The notes under the pieces were generated by a model. That model had not been told where the DNA came from. It saw nothing but the letters and a program-made list of their open reading frames with translations, and searched no databases. From Tenacibaculum sp. 190524A02b (lineage in GTDB: Bacteria; Bacteroidota; Bacteroidia; Flavobacteriales; Flavobacteriaceae), in assembly GCF_964036645.1 (NCBI RefSeq), contig NZ_OZ038525.1, forward strand, positions 4,530,001 through 4,594,000: a stretch of 64,000 nt of DNA. The letters run 5' to 3'. Positions 27,179-35,532 of the stretch are shown here, one piece after another. Every line of letters starts with the position of its first letter. Position 1 is the first letter of the stretch. Made by a program: the position numbers and the translations under genes.

Positions 27179-28882
27179 TTAAGCTATTATTTTATGAGGT
27201 ATAGATATATGTACAACTGTACCTCCTTTTGGGTGATTTTTAATGTGGATAGTTCCGTTATTTAGTTCAATCATAGATTTTACTAGGTGTAAACCTAAAC
27301 CAGAGCTTTTTCTACCTTCTGTATCTTTTTGCGCTTTTTTTGTATGTAGTTCAAACAATGTTTTCAAAACAGTTTCAGGAATTCCAACTCCAGAATCTTG
27401 AATACTTAGTTTTAAAAAATTACCCTCAACTATTCCAGAAATTAAAATTTCACCATTTTTAGGGGTGAACTTTATAGCATTATCTAAACAATTACGAAGT
27501 ACTATTTTAAACAATTCCATGTCGCCAAAAATTAAAAAAGAATTTACATCTTTTATTGATAGTTGGATGTTTTTTTCTTTTAATAGAGAATCATATTGAT
27601 GCGCTACTTGATTGATAACAGGAAATAAAGGAAACCAGTCTTTTTGAATAGCTAATAAATTAGATTGACTCAATGACCAGTTTAGTAGATTATCTAATAA
27701 AAAACTTAATGAGTCAATAATAGGTATAACATTGTTATCAATAGTAATTGTTTTATGTATTGAATTTGATGTGGCTAATTGCAATTTCTGTTTTAAAAGA
27801 GCTACTGGACTACGTAAATCATGGGCAACAATACTAAACATTTGATTCTTTTGTAAGTTAGATTCCTCCAACTCATTATTCAAAATTTGTATTTGTTGGT
27901 GTTTTTGTTGTAACTTTTTATAAAAAAGAAAAGTAAGGGTTAATAGAAGTAAAATAGCTATTGAAATAATAATAAGAATATTACGTTGCGCTGTTTTTTT
28001 ATCTATTTCAGCCTGTTTTTTAGCTAGATTAAAAGCTTCTTTTTGTTCCGCAATTTTCCAAATGGTAGCTTCTTTTTGAATAGAATCTTGTAAAATATTG
28101 TGTTCTTTTAAATATTTTATAGCCTGTTTATGTTCTTTTAAAGCCTCAGAAACAATGTATAAATTATGAGTTATTGAACTTTTTAGGTTAAGGTTCTTAA
28201 TAGATTTAGAAGTTACATAAGCAGAGTCAAAATATTGTTTTGCTTTTAGGTCTTGATATTGTTCAAAATAAAGATTCCCTAAATTGGCGTATACTCTAGT
28301 TGAAGAAGATACGTCATTATAAGTTTTATAAGTATTTAACAATTTTTTGTACGAAGCCTCAGCCTTTTTGAATTTTTTCTTAGTTAAGTTGATATAAGCT
28401 AAACTTTCATTTACCTCATTTAAAAGCTGTTCAGGTAATTTTTCATATTTTAAAACACTTTCATAATAAACAACAGCAGAATCTTGGTTCTTTATTTCAA
28501 AAAAATCGCCTAAGCTTTTTAGCTTAATTAGAGAATAATCATTGTTAGTTAGTTTTCGTATTTCTTTTTCTGCATTGTCATGTAGCTTCAAACGAAAAAA
28601 TAAATGACTATATAAAATAGTTTTTACATCATCATTAGTTAAATGATCATTTAATAAGTAGTGATTTACTTTTTTGTAATCTTTTTTAGAGAAAGCTAAA
28701 TGGGCATTATGCCAAGAGTATTCTTTCTTATTAAGAAAGGAATTTCTATTTAATTCATTAGATTTCATACAAAAGTTACATTTCTCTATAAAAAAACTTT
28801 CGATAAAAGATTGTTGAGAAAAAGAAAGATTATTGAGAAAAAGAAAAATAACAAAAAAACGAATTCTGATATTAAAAAACAC
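27179..28882 (-). CDS. TPR-sensor histidine kinase
   Basis: A 567-residue membrane kinase. A signal peptide (about 1-22) is followed by a periplasmic stretch of TPR-like repeats (about 40-280), one transmembrane helix (about 300-318), a coiled coil and the kinase core. The phospho-accepting His is in SIVAHDLRSPVALLK. ATP-binding boxes are NCLDNAIKFTP (N), DSGVGIP (G1) and GLGLHLVKSM (G2). It should phosphorylate the LytTR regulator coded next. It is preceded by a small gene (28886-29314) with a 3-bp gap, so that protein is probably part of the same signalling unit. Confidence 0.92.
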   Translation of the reverse strand: MFFNIRIRFFVIFLFLNNLSFSQQSFIESFFIEKCNFCMKSNELNRNSFLNKKEYSWHNAHLAFSKKDYKKVNHYLLNDHLTNDDVKTILYSHLFFRLKLHDNAEKEIRKLTNNDYSLIKLKSLGDFFEIKNQDSAVVYYESVLKYEKLPEQLLNEVNESLAYINLTKKKFKKAEASYKKLLNTYKTYNDVSSSTRVYANLGNLYFEQYQDLKAKQYFDSAYVTSKSIKNLNLKSSITHNLYIVSEALKEHKQAIKYLKEHNILQDSIQKEATIWKIAEQKEAFNLAKKQAEIDKKTAQRNILIIISIAILLLLTLTFLFYKKLQQKHQQIQILNNELEESNLQKNQMFSIVAHDLRSPVALLKQKLQLATSNSIHKTITIDNNVIPIIDSLSFLLDNLLNWSLSQSNLLAIQKDWFPLFPVINQVAHQYDSLLKEKNIQLSIKDVNSFLIFGDMELFKIVLRNCLDNAIKFTPKNGEILISGIVEGNFLKLSIQDSGVGIPETVLKTLFELHTKKAQKDTEGRKSSGLGLHLVKSMIELNNGTIHIKNHPKGGTVVHISIPHKIIA

Positions 28883-28885
28883 CTC

Positions 28886-29314
28886 TTATAAAGTAGAACC
28901 AGGAGGTATAACAACAGTTCCTCTTGTTGGTTCATTAGATTTACTATTAAAATCAATCTCAACTTTTATTTGTTTTATAGCGTTAAACGTATCATCATCT
29001 ATAGTGAAAATTAAAGAGAATAGACCTTGTTTTTTTGAATGAATATCTGTTGTTTTTTTTGATTTTATTTTTATTGTTAATTTTTTAGAAGATATAATTG
29101 GATCAATATGAAATTCCTCACATTCTCCTTTTATAGTATTACTGTCAAAAAAAGAAGTTGTATAAATGTAATTTTCGCTACCTGTTTGAGTAATTCTAAC
29201 AAAAGGACCTAGAGATACGTGGTTATTAATAGTAATAGGAGTTTGTACTTCACTTATTTTTTGAACTTTAAATTCTTTAACTATATCCGAATATAAAATA
29301 GTTGTGTTTTCCAT
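28886..29314 (-). CDS. Hypothetical protein, first gene of the kinase operon
   Basis: A 142-residue protein with no signal peptide or membrane segment, rich in beta strands (KLTIKIKSKK, LFSLIFTIDDDTF, IKVEIDFNSK). I do not recognise it. It lies 3 bp before the histidine kinase and is divergent from the AidA/PixA-like gene across a 290-bp gap. It may be a small secreted-type or inclusion-type protein like its divergent neighbour, but nothing in the sequence decides this. Confidence 0.6.
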   Translation of the reverse strand: MENTTILYSDIVKEFKVQKISEVQTPITINNHVSLGPFVRITQTGSENYIYTTSFFDSNTIKGECEEFHIDPIISSKKLTIKIKSKKTTDIHSKKQGLFSLIFTIDDDTFNAIKQIKVEIDFNSKSNEPTRGTVVIPPGSTL

Positions 29315-29484
29315 TTTTATAAAAGTTTGGTTACATGCAATATACTAGGTTTTAAACTGAATAACAATAGTTAATAGTTGAATTTAAAACGTTTATTCTC
29401 TTTTTTATAGCATTTACGAATTTTAGCTAGTCGTTTACATACTTGTTCATTTAATGAAGCTTATTCAAGCGTAATTTTACTATC

Positions 29485-29586
29485 AGAAAACAATCAATAG
29501 CGCTAAACAGTTTTCAAAAAACAAACAAAATAGAGTTCAGAAACTATAAAAAACGAGGCGAAACCCGAAAAGCCTTATGAGTAGGG
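29485..29586 (+). promoter_or_regulatory. Conserved pseudoknot leader, copy 2 (before AidA/PixA-like gene)
   Basis: About 102 bp nearly identical (roughly six substitutions) to the leader at 30286-30388, although the genes they precede are unrelated. The core at 29557-29586 is GGC-N7-GAAAA-GCC then GAGTAGGG, with CCC and GGG able to form the second stem of a pseudoknot. The ATG follows 18 bp after the core. Confidence 0.65.
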
Positions 29587-29604
29587 AAATTAAACCAAAC
29601 TAAA

Positions 29605-30174
29605 ATGTGGATAATTAATACGCTTGTAAATACAGATTATTTAAAACTTGTAAAAAAAGGAGGGACATGGAGTCATCCTGTTGGAGGAGGCCAGCTTTTT
29701 AATGATAATGTATATTTTGTAGCAACTAAAGTAGATAAAAATGGTAAAGTATCTAAATTGGTAGGAGGGAATGACAATAACTTTAAATTAAAGGTAAAAC
29801 CACGTGATACAATTAAGTGGATTGTAAGTCCAAGTAATCCAACTAATGATGATAATTATGGTATTGTAATGTATGGCTTTGCTAAAGGTTCTAAATGGGA
29901 AGGCTCTTTAACTCTTCCTAGTTCAGATAATGAAGAAATTCAATTTGTAGAGTTAACACACGGATTTGATGATATAGATGAGCCTAAAGATAAGTACTTA
30001 AAAGGGAGTTCTGCTCAAATTAGTGTTCCAGATACACATGTTTTAGCTAGTCCCAATTATGGAGATACGATAAGCTATCATCTGAAATTAATATTGATAG
30101 ATCTAACTGACCCTAAAAATCCGAAGCCTATAAATTACATTATAGTAGATCCTAAATTTATAATTGAGAAATAG
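29605..30174 (+). CDS. AidA/PixA family inclusion-body-like protein
   Basis: A 189-residue soluble protein without signal peptide. The order fits the AidA/PixA family: an opening strand with INTLVNTDYL, NVYFVATKVDKNGKV, then LKVKPRDTIKWIVSPSNP (the conserved GD/RD-x-I-x-W region), GSSAQISVPDTHVL and the end ISYHLKLILIDL followed by NYIIVDPKFII. PixA is a major crystalline-inclusion protein of Xenorhabdus and AidA is a quorum-regulated protein of Burkholderia and Ralstonia. Molecular function is unknown in all. A hairpin terminator follows at 30183. The shared leader motif suggests co-regulation with the genes at 22409 and 30405. Confidence 0.75.
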   Translation: MWIINTLVNTDYLKLVKKGGTWSHPVGGGQLFNDNVYFVATKVDKNGKVSKLVGGNDNNFKLKVKPRDTIKWIVSPSNPTNDDNYGIVMYGFAKGSKWEGSLTLPSSDNEEIQFVELTHGFDDIDEPKDKYLKGSSAQISVPDTHVLASPNYGDTISYHLKLILIDLTDPKNPKPINYIIVDPKFIIEK

Positions 30175-30182
30175 TATAAAGG

Positions 30183-30212
30183 GAATCATATTTATAATAT
30201 GATTCTTTTTTA
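30183..30212 (+). terminator. Intrinsic terminator after AidA/PixA-like gene
   Basis: GAATCATATT-TAT-AATATGATTC is a perfect 10-bp stem followed by six to seven T. Confidence 0.85.
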
Positions 30213-30285
30213 TAAACTTAACTAACTACTTACGGGGAAAGCTAAATTTAAGAAGTTTAACTTATTGAAACAAAACTTTCTTATA

Positions 30286-30388
30286 AGAAAACAATCAATA
30301 GTGTTAAACAGTTTTCAAAAACCAAACAAAATAGAGTTCAGAAACTATAAAAAACGAGGCGGAATCCGAAAAGCCTAATGAGTAGGGG
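30286..30388 (+). promoter_or_regulatory. Conserved pseudoknot leader, copy 3
   Basis: Near-duplicate of the 29485-29586 leader. The core has TCC in the loop and GGG downstream, which still pair with one U-G wobble. Because the core ends at 30388, the coding start at 30405 is favoured over an earlier in-frame ATG at 30378, which lies inside the motif. Confidence 0.65.
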
Positions 30389-30404
30389 TAAAACTATTTT
30401 TATT

Positions 30405-31043
30405 ATGAAAGATATAAATAAGCAACAAGTTGAAAATGCGATAAAAAAACTAATTGAGTGGTTTCCAGAGGAGACTGAAAACCTTGAAGTAAATAAAGAA
30501 TTAATAGTCAATTATTTTTTAGATAAAAATAAACCTGTTCATCCAACACTTAAAGAAATTAAGCACGTTACGGTTAAAGATCAAGAAAATTTTGATACAC
30601 TATCTTTAACAGCTTGTGAGGAAGCTATTGCTATAGTTGTAGTAGATGTTATAATGTTTGTTTTTGGGTTAGTAGGATTACATATTTCTAATCAAGAACG
30701 ATTAACAAGGTCACTGATAAGAAAATTAGGGCCTAGTACGTTAAGAGGATTTTCTAGAGCTGTTCATAATTTTTCTGTAGCCAAAGGAGCTATGGCTAAA
30801 TCTAAAGCACTATTTGCTTTAATGGGAGGTATTTGGAAAGCAGGAGGCTTTAAAGCTGCTTTTAAAATAGCAAAAGATGAAATGACCTGGTGGGAATGGG
30901 TTAAGACAGGAACTATTGCAGTTGTACAAATTACAGCATGGTTTGCTACTGATGGTATTGCTTTTATTGCTGAAGCTGCATTAGTTATAATGAGTGCAGA
31001 GCAGCTTATTGAAGATGCTATAAAAGCAGGTAAAGTTTGTTGA
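30405..31043 (+). CDS. Hydrophobic/amphipathic protein of unknown family
   Basis: About 212 residues from the ATG at 30405, chosen because the leader motif covers the alternative ATG at 30378. An N-terminal helical, acidic part (about 1-60) ends in SLTACEEA, then a strongly hydrophobic segment (AIAIVVVDVIMFVFGLVG) follows. The next 60 residues are cationic and Gly/Ala-rich (TRSLIRKLG to FKAAFKIAKDE), and a second hydrophobic region spans the last 45 residues. This layout recalls membrane-inserting toxins or bacteriocins, but I do not recognise a family. There is no signal peptide, as with its AidA/PixA-like neighbour. It has its own leader and terminator (31063-31102), so it is a single-gene unit. 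Confidence 0.65.
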   Translation: MKDINKQQVENAIKKLIEWFPEETENLEVNKELIVNYFLDKNKPVHPTLKEIKHVTVKDQENFDTLSLTACEEAIAIVVVDVIMFVFGLVGLHISNQERLTRSLIRKLGPSTLRGFSRAVHNFSVAKGAMAKSKALFALMGGIWKAGGFKAAFKIAKDEMTWWEWVKTGTIAVVQITAWFATDGIAFIAEAALVIMSAEQLIEDAIKAGKVC

Positions 31044-31062
31044 TATTTTACAAAAAAGAATT

Positions 31063-31102
31063 TAATTGATTGAATGGAGTATTCTATTCAATCAATTTTT
31101 TA
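31063..31102 (+). terminator. Intrinsic terminator
   Basis: AATTGATTGAAT and ATTCAATCAATT pair perfectly (12 bp) around a 10-nt loop and are followed by TTTTTATT. Confidence 0.85.
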
Positions 31103-31227
31103 TTAATTATAAATAAAATAGTAAAAACTTACTTTTAAGTATTTTCTATAACTTTAAAAATTAATTAAGGTTATTGTAACTTTGTTTTTTATATAATTGT
31201 TTTACAACCCTTAATACATTTAGCATA

Positions 31228-32793
31228 GTGAATCTAAACCTAAACAACACCTTTACCCAAGAATTACCAGCAGATAAAAACCTAGAAAATACAAGACGTC
31301 AAGTAATAGATGCCTGTTTTTCATATGTAACACCAAAGCAAACAGCTAAACCAGAATTGTTACATGTTTCTGAGGAAATGATAGAAGAATTAGGGCTTAC
31401 ACCTGAAGAAGCAAATTCAGAAGAATTTCTAAAAGTTTTTACAGGTAATAAGGTGTTGGATAATACACATCCGTATGCTATGTGTTATGGAGGACATCAA
31501 TTTGGGAACTGGGCAGGACAATTAGGTGATGGTAGAGCTATTAATTTATTTGAAGTACAATACCAAGGTAAACAATGGGCGTTACAGTTAAAAGGAGCTG
31601 GAGAAACACCATACTCAAGAACTGCTGATGGATTAGCGGTTTTACGTTCTTCTATTAGAGAATACTTATGTAGTGAAGCTATGTATCATTTAGGAGTGCC
31701 AACAACAAGAGCTTTGTCGTTAAGTCTTACAGGAGATGAGGTGTTGCGTGATATGATGTATAATGGAAATGCAGCGTATGAAAAGGGAGCGATTGTGTGT
31801 AGAGTAGCGCCAAGTTTTATTCGATTTGGGAATTTTGAAATTTTAGCCGCAAGAGAAAATCATATCGCTTTAAAACAATTAGCAGATTATACAATTAAAC
31901 ATTTCTATCCAGAGATTAAAACCGCAGGAAAAGAAAAATATCTAGAATTGTTAACAAAAGTTAGCCATAAAACAATTGATATGTTAGTGCATTGGCAACG
32001 CGTAGGTTTTGTACATGGCGTTATGAATACAGATAATATGTCTATTCTAGGGTTGACTATAGATTATGGACCCTATGGATGGTTAGAAGGTTTTGATTTT
32101 GGGTGGACACCAAATACCACAGATGCACAACATAAGAGGTATCGTTTTGGCAATCAATCATACATTGGTTTATGGAATTTATTTAAACTGGCAAATGCAT
32201 TGTACCCGTTAATAGAAGATACGAAACCTTTACAGGCTATTTTGGATAGTTATAACGATGAATATATAGTAAAGTATGAGCAAATGATGAAAGAGAAATT
32301 AGGATTGCTATTGGAAGATGAAAAAGATAAAGAGTTAATTGGTAGATTGGAAGAAAGTTTACATTTAATGGAAGTAGACATGACCATCTTTTTTAGATGT
32401 TTATCAAATGTAACTAAAAATGATACAGCTCTTTTAGCTATTGAAAAAATACAAAAAGCTTTTTACAACCCATTAGAGTATAAGAATGAAATAAAAAAAC
32501 ATTGGGAAGACTGGTTTACAATGTATATAAACCGATTACAAAAAGAAAAACGTTTGGATGTGGATAGAAAAATGGCAATGAATGCTGTAAATCCAAAGTA
32601 TGTTTTACGTAACTATATGGCGCAATTAGCTATTGATAAAGCTAACAAAGCAGATTATAGTTTAATAGAGGAGTTATACCAACTCTTAAAGAATCCATAT
32701 GAAGAACAACCCAATTATGAGAAATGGTTTACAAAACGTCCAGAGTGGGCACGTAACAAAGTAGGTTGTTCCATGTTATCCTGTAGTTCATAA
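31228..32793 (+). CDS. selO: SelO/YdiU family protein adenylyltransferase
   Basis: A 521-residue pseudokinase-fold enzyme that transfers AMP from ATP to Ser, Thr or Tyr of proteins. The hallmark GGHQFGNWAGQLGDGRA is present, as are LQLKGAGETPYSRTADG, GVPTTRALS, VHGVMNTDNMSILG (flipped active site) and IDYGPYGWLEGF. Length is slightly above E. coli YdiU (478). The C-terminus GCSMLSCSS has Cys where many eukaryotic homologues carry selenocysteine. The start codon is GTG at 31228; a TAACTTTG box lies at 31177-31184. Reported to help cells survive oxidative stress by AMPylating metabolic enzymes. Confidence 0.94.
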   Translation: MNLNLNNTFTQELPADKNLENTRRQVIDACFSYVTPKQTAKPELLHVSEEMIEELGLTPEEANSEEFLKVFTGNKVLDNTHPYAMCYGGHQFGNWAGQLGDGRAINLFEVQYQGKQWALQLKGAGETPYSRTADGLAVLRSSIREYLCSEAMYHLGVPTTRALSLSLTGDEVLRDMMYNGNAAYEKGAIVCRVAPSFIRFGNFEILAARENHIALKQLADYTIKHFYPEIKTAGKEKYLELLTKVSHKTIDMLVHWQRVGFVHGVMNTDNMSILGLTIDYGPYGWLEGFDFGWTPNTTDAQHKRYRFGNQSYIGLWNLFKLANALYPLIEDTKPLQAILDSYNDEYIVKYEQMMKEKLGLLLEDEKDKELIGRLEESLHLMEVDMTIFFRCLSNVTKNDTALLAIEKIQKAFYNPLEYKNEIKKHWEDWFTMYINRLQKEKRLDVDRKMAMNAVNPKYVLRNYMAQLAIDKANKADYSLIEELYQLLKNPYEEQPNYEKWFTKRPEWARNKVGCSMLSCSS

Positions 32794-32884
32794 TAAGCTT
32801 TTTTATATGTAAAAAAGGTTTTTTCCTATAGGATGTAGTTGTTTAAAATGTTAGCTTTGTTAGTAACTAACCTAACTGTACATC

Positions 32885-33283
32885 ATGGATAATTATGTTG
32901 TTGGCTCAAAAAAGCCCATAAAATTAAAAATTGAAGTTCAATCAGAAGCAATTCCTACTACGTATACCTATCTTGAAGATACTGGGCAAGAAAATGGAAA
33001 GCCAGATATTCCACCATTCAATCCAAGTATAAAAACAGGATGGAAGCTTATTGATAAAGGAGGAACAGTTAATGGAAAAACTTTAAAAGTAGCTACTTTT
33101 TTACGTTTCTTTAATTCATTTCCAAATGAAGAAACCTTTAATTTAGCTATAAAACAAATAAAAGATACTTATAAAGTATTTTTAACAGGGGGAGATGCAC
33201 CTAACTATTCTGTTACATTTACAGTAGAGTCCTTATACTCTAGTAAAGTTTGTATTATAAATTCAGAAGTAACTTTAAGTTAA
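32885..33283 (+). CDS. Hypothetical protein
   Basis: A 132-residue protein without signal peptide. Strand-rich at both ends (IKLKIEVQSEAIP, YSVTFTVESLYSSKVCIINSEVTL) with a Pro/Asn/Gly-rich middle. I do not recognise it. It precedes an outer-membrane-type protein gene by 5 bp, so the two are likely co-expressed. In size and general look it resembles the unrelated-looking small protein at 28886, but no reliable alignment was seen by eye. Confidence 0.6.
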   Translation: MDNYVVGSKKPIKLKIEVQSEAIPTTYTYLEDTGQENGKPDIPPFNPSIKTGWKLIDKGGTVNGKTLKVATFLRFFNSFPNEETFNLAIKQIKDTYKVFLTGGDAPNYSVTFTVESLYSSKVCIINSEVTLS

Positions 33284-33288
33284 AAAAG

Positions 33289-34437
33289 ATGTTTAAGAAG
33301 AGTTTGTATATACTTTTAGTTACACTATCAGGACATGTTTTGGCACAAAATAGTACTAAGGAAGTAAAGTTAAAAAGTTTAGCGCCACCTAATTCTCCAG
33401 CTTTTGTATTAATGGATGTAACACCAACTACCATAAGTACACCTCAAAGTATCCAAGCATTATCCATTCAAACGTTAAATGCTTTTTCAGGGAATAGTAA
33501 TAATAATGTAGCACCTAATAGTTACGCAATTGAACTACAACCGTATTGGTATAAAAAACGAACGGATATTAATTTTTTTACCTATAACAATTTAGTAGCC
33601 AAAAAACAAAAACCTACAGTTGATGATTATGTAAGTTATAACCCATTAGGAGACTTATGGAAAAAACTATCAGTTTCTATAGCTTTTATGAATGGTACTT
33701 ATGATGTTTTTGAAAAACCACAATCCTATATATCCGTGGGTGTAAGAACTCGATTACTTTCTATAGTTGGTATTAAACATGTAGAAACATTAAAAAATAG
33801 TTATAAAGACTATGAAGCATTTATGAGTTCGTCTGCAGTATCTGATTTAATATTTAAACAAGCTAGTGGAAAATTAACTTTAGAAGAATTAGATAAAGCA
33901 ATTACTTCACTTGATGGTTGGAAAAAAGTGTACGATGCTATGTATAATAGTGTAAATGGAAAACCTGTATTTGCTCTAGACGGAGCTATAGCATATAGTC
34001 ATTTTATGGGAGATGCTTCGCAAGATATTAAAAGTGCTTTCGGAAGGTTTGGAATTTGGTTTTCGGGAGATTTAGCATTGAAACTTCCTTCAACTAATCA
34101 ATCAAACTATTTTCATGTATATGGAATATATAGGTATTTAAGAGATGGTTTAAATAAAGATGCTGATAATAAATTATTCATAACAACGAATACAGATTAT
34201 GGAGGGAAATTAGAATTTGAAATGGATAAATTATCAGTCGCTTATGAATATTTACAAAGAGATGGGGTGCAAAATGAAACTAGGTCATTTGGAACCATTC
34301 GTTATCAAATTAATAAATCACTAACGTTACACGGAGGTTTTGGTAGAAACTTTAAAAGTGAATCAGCTACCACCACAATTTTAGGAATACAATGGGGATT
34401 AGATTTTTCTCCATCAGTAAATCCTATATCTAAGTAG
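33289..34437 (+). CDS. Exported protein, probable outer-membrane beta barrel
   Basis: The start ATG at 33289 gives 382 residues with a clean signal peptide (about 1-19, ending GHVLAQ). The mature protein has alternating strands with aromatic ends, such as SYAIELQPYWYKKRTDINFF, KLSVSIAFMNGTY, QSYISVGVRTRLLS and late FHVYGIYRYLR and KLEFEMDKLSVAYEYLQRDG, fitting an outer-membrane barrel. It does not end in Phe or Tyr but in ISK. The early SPAFVLMDVTPTTISTPQS segment recurs in uncharacterised Bacteroidota proteins. Function unknown. Confidence 0.65.
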   Translation: MFKKSLYILLVTLSGHVLAQNSTKEVKLKSLAPPNSPAFVLMDVTPTTISTPQSIQALSIQTLNAFSGNSNNNVAPNSYAIELQPYWYKKRTDINFFTYNNLVAKKQKPTVDDYVSYNPLGDLWKKLSVSIAFMNGTYDVFEKPQSYISVGVRTRLLSIVGIKHVETLKNSYKDYEAFMSSSAVSDLIFKQASGKLTLEELDKAITSLDGWKKVYDAMYNSVNGKPVFALDGAIAYSHFMGDASQDIKSAFGRFGIWFSGDLALKLPSTNQSNYFHVYGIYRYLRDGLNKDADNKLFITTNTDYGGKLEFEMDKLSVAYEYLQRDGVQNETRSFGTIRYQINKSLTLHGGFGRNFKSESATTTILGIQWGLDFSPSVNPISK

Positions 34438-34454
34438 AGATGATATAAAAACAT

Positions 34455-34512
34455 CATGTAGTCTTTAAATCTGTAAAATATTGTACATTTAAAGAAAGTT
34501 TTTGACTACATG
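34455..34512 (+). promoter_or_regulatory. Nested inverted repeat covering the xdhC start codon
   Basis: CATGTAGTC (34455-34463) pairs exactly with GACTACATG (34504-34512). Within that, CTTTAAAT (34463-34470) pairs with ATTTAAAG (34487-34494). The ATG at 34510 is the last three bases of the right arm, so folding would hide the start codon. It could alternatively act as terminator of the gene before. Confidence 0.6.
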
Positions 34513-35532
34513 ACACACGAGTTTAAAGAAATTCTTCAACAAGCATTTGTAAATCAACAAAAAGGTATTGCTAATGTATTAGCTACAGTAGTTGCTTTAG
34601 ATGGTTCTTCATATCGTAAGCCAGGCGTACGAATGTTACTTTCATCTAATGGTAAAATGGTGGGAGCTGTAAGTGGAGGTTGTGTAGAAAAAGAAGTGCA
34701 AAGAAGAGCACAAACGGTATTTAAAACTAAAAAAGCCAAAGTCATTACCTATGATGGAAGATACCGATTGGGATGCGAAGGAATATTATATATTTTACTA
34801 GAGCCCATATTCATTTCTGTAACATTAGCTACTAATTTTGCTGAATTTTTAAAGGCAAGAAAACCATTTATAATAACTTCCTACTATAAAAAAGAGGATG
34901 AAATAGCAGGTAATTTTGGCTCTATAGTATCTTTTGAAGATAGAATGTATAATTTATATGATGGTTTTAATAGAGAAGAAATGAAAACTGGAGTTATTCA
35001 ATTCCAACAAAAATTAGCTCCTTTATTTAAATTATTACTTATAGGTGGGGAACATGATGCAGTAAAATTGTGTAAACAAGCTAAGCTATTAGGATGGCAA
35101 GTAGAAGTAATTACATCAGTAAAAGACCCTAAACAATTATCTGATTTCCCAGGGGCTACTTCTGTAATTGCACAAACGCCTGAATTAGTTGAGCTTTCCA
35201 GCATAAATCAACATACAGCTGTTGTAATAATGAATCATAATTTCACGTATGACTTACGGTATTTAGTAAGGTTACAAGAAACAAAACCGTTGTATATAGG
35301 GGTATTAGGAGCAGCTAAACGTAGAGAAAAAATGTTAAATGAGTTGTTAGAATTAACTCCAGAAGTAACGGATGATTTTTTAGATGTAATTCATACGCCT
35401 GCAGGATTAAATATAGGAGCGATAACTCCAGAAGAAATAGCTATGTCAATTACCGCAGAAATATTATCTGTTATGAGAAATAAAGAAGTTTTCTCATTAA
35501 AAAAAATATCAGGAGCTATCCATACCAATTAA
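34510..35532 (+). CDS. XdhC/CoxI family protein
   Basis: A 340-residue protein of the XdhC family, which binds molybdenum cofactor and helps insert it into xanthine dehydrogenase-type enzymes. The N-terminal XdhC/CoxI domain shows ATVVALDGSSYRKPGVRMLL and GAVSGGCVEKEV. The C-terminal Rossmann-like domain shows LLIGGEHDAVKLCKQAKLLGW, GVLGAAKRREKM and HTPAGLNIGAITPEEIAMSI. The next gene abuts directly (stop then ATG) and is a MobA/MocA-like transferase, the usual partner. No molybdoenzyme gene lies in this window. Confidence 0.92.
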   Translation: MTHEFKEILQQAFVNQQKGIANVLATVVALDGSSYRKPGVRMLLSSNGKMVGAVSGGCVEKEVQRRAQTVFKTKKAKVITYDGRYRLGCEGILYILLEPIFISVTLATNFAEFLKARKPFIITSYYKKEDEIAGNFGSIVSFEDRMYNLYDGFNREEMKTGVIQFQQKLAPLFKLLLIGGEHDAVKLCKQAKLLGWQVEVITSVKDPKQLSDFPGATSVIAQTPELVELSSINQHTAVVIMNHNFTYDLRYLVRLQETKPLYIGVLGAAKRREKMLNELLELTPEVTDDFLDVIHTPAGLNIGAITPEEIAMSITAEILSVMRNKEVFSLKKISGAIHTN

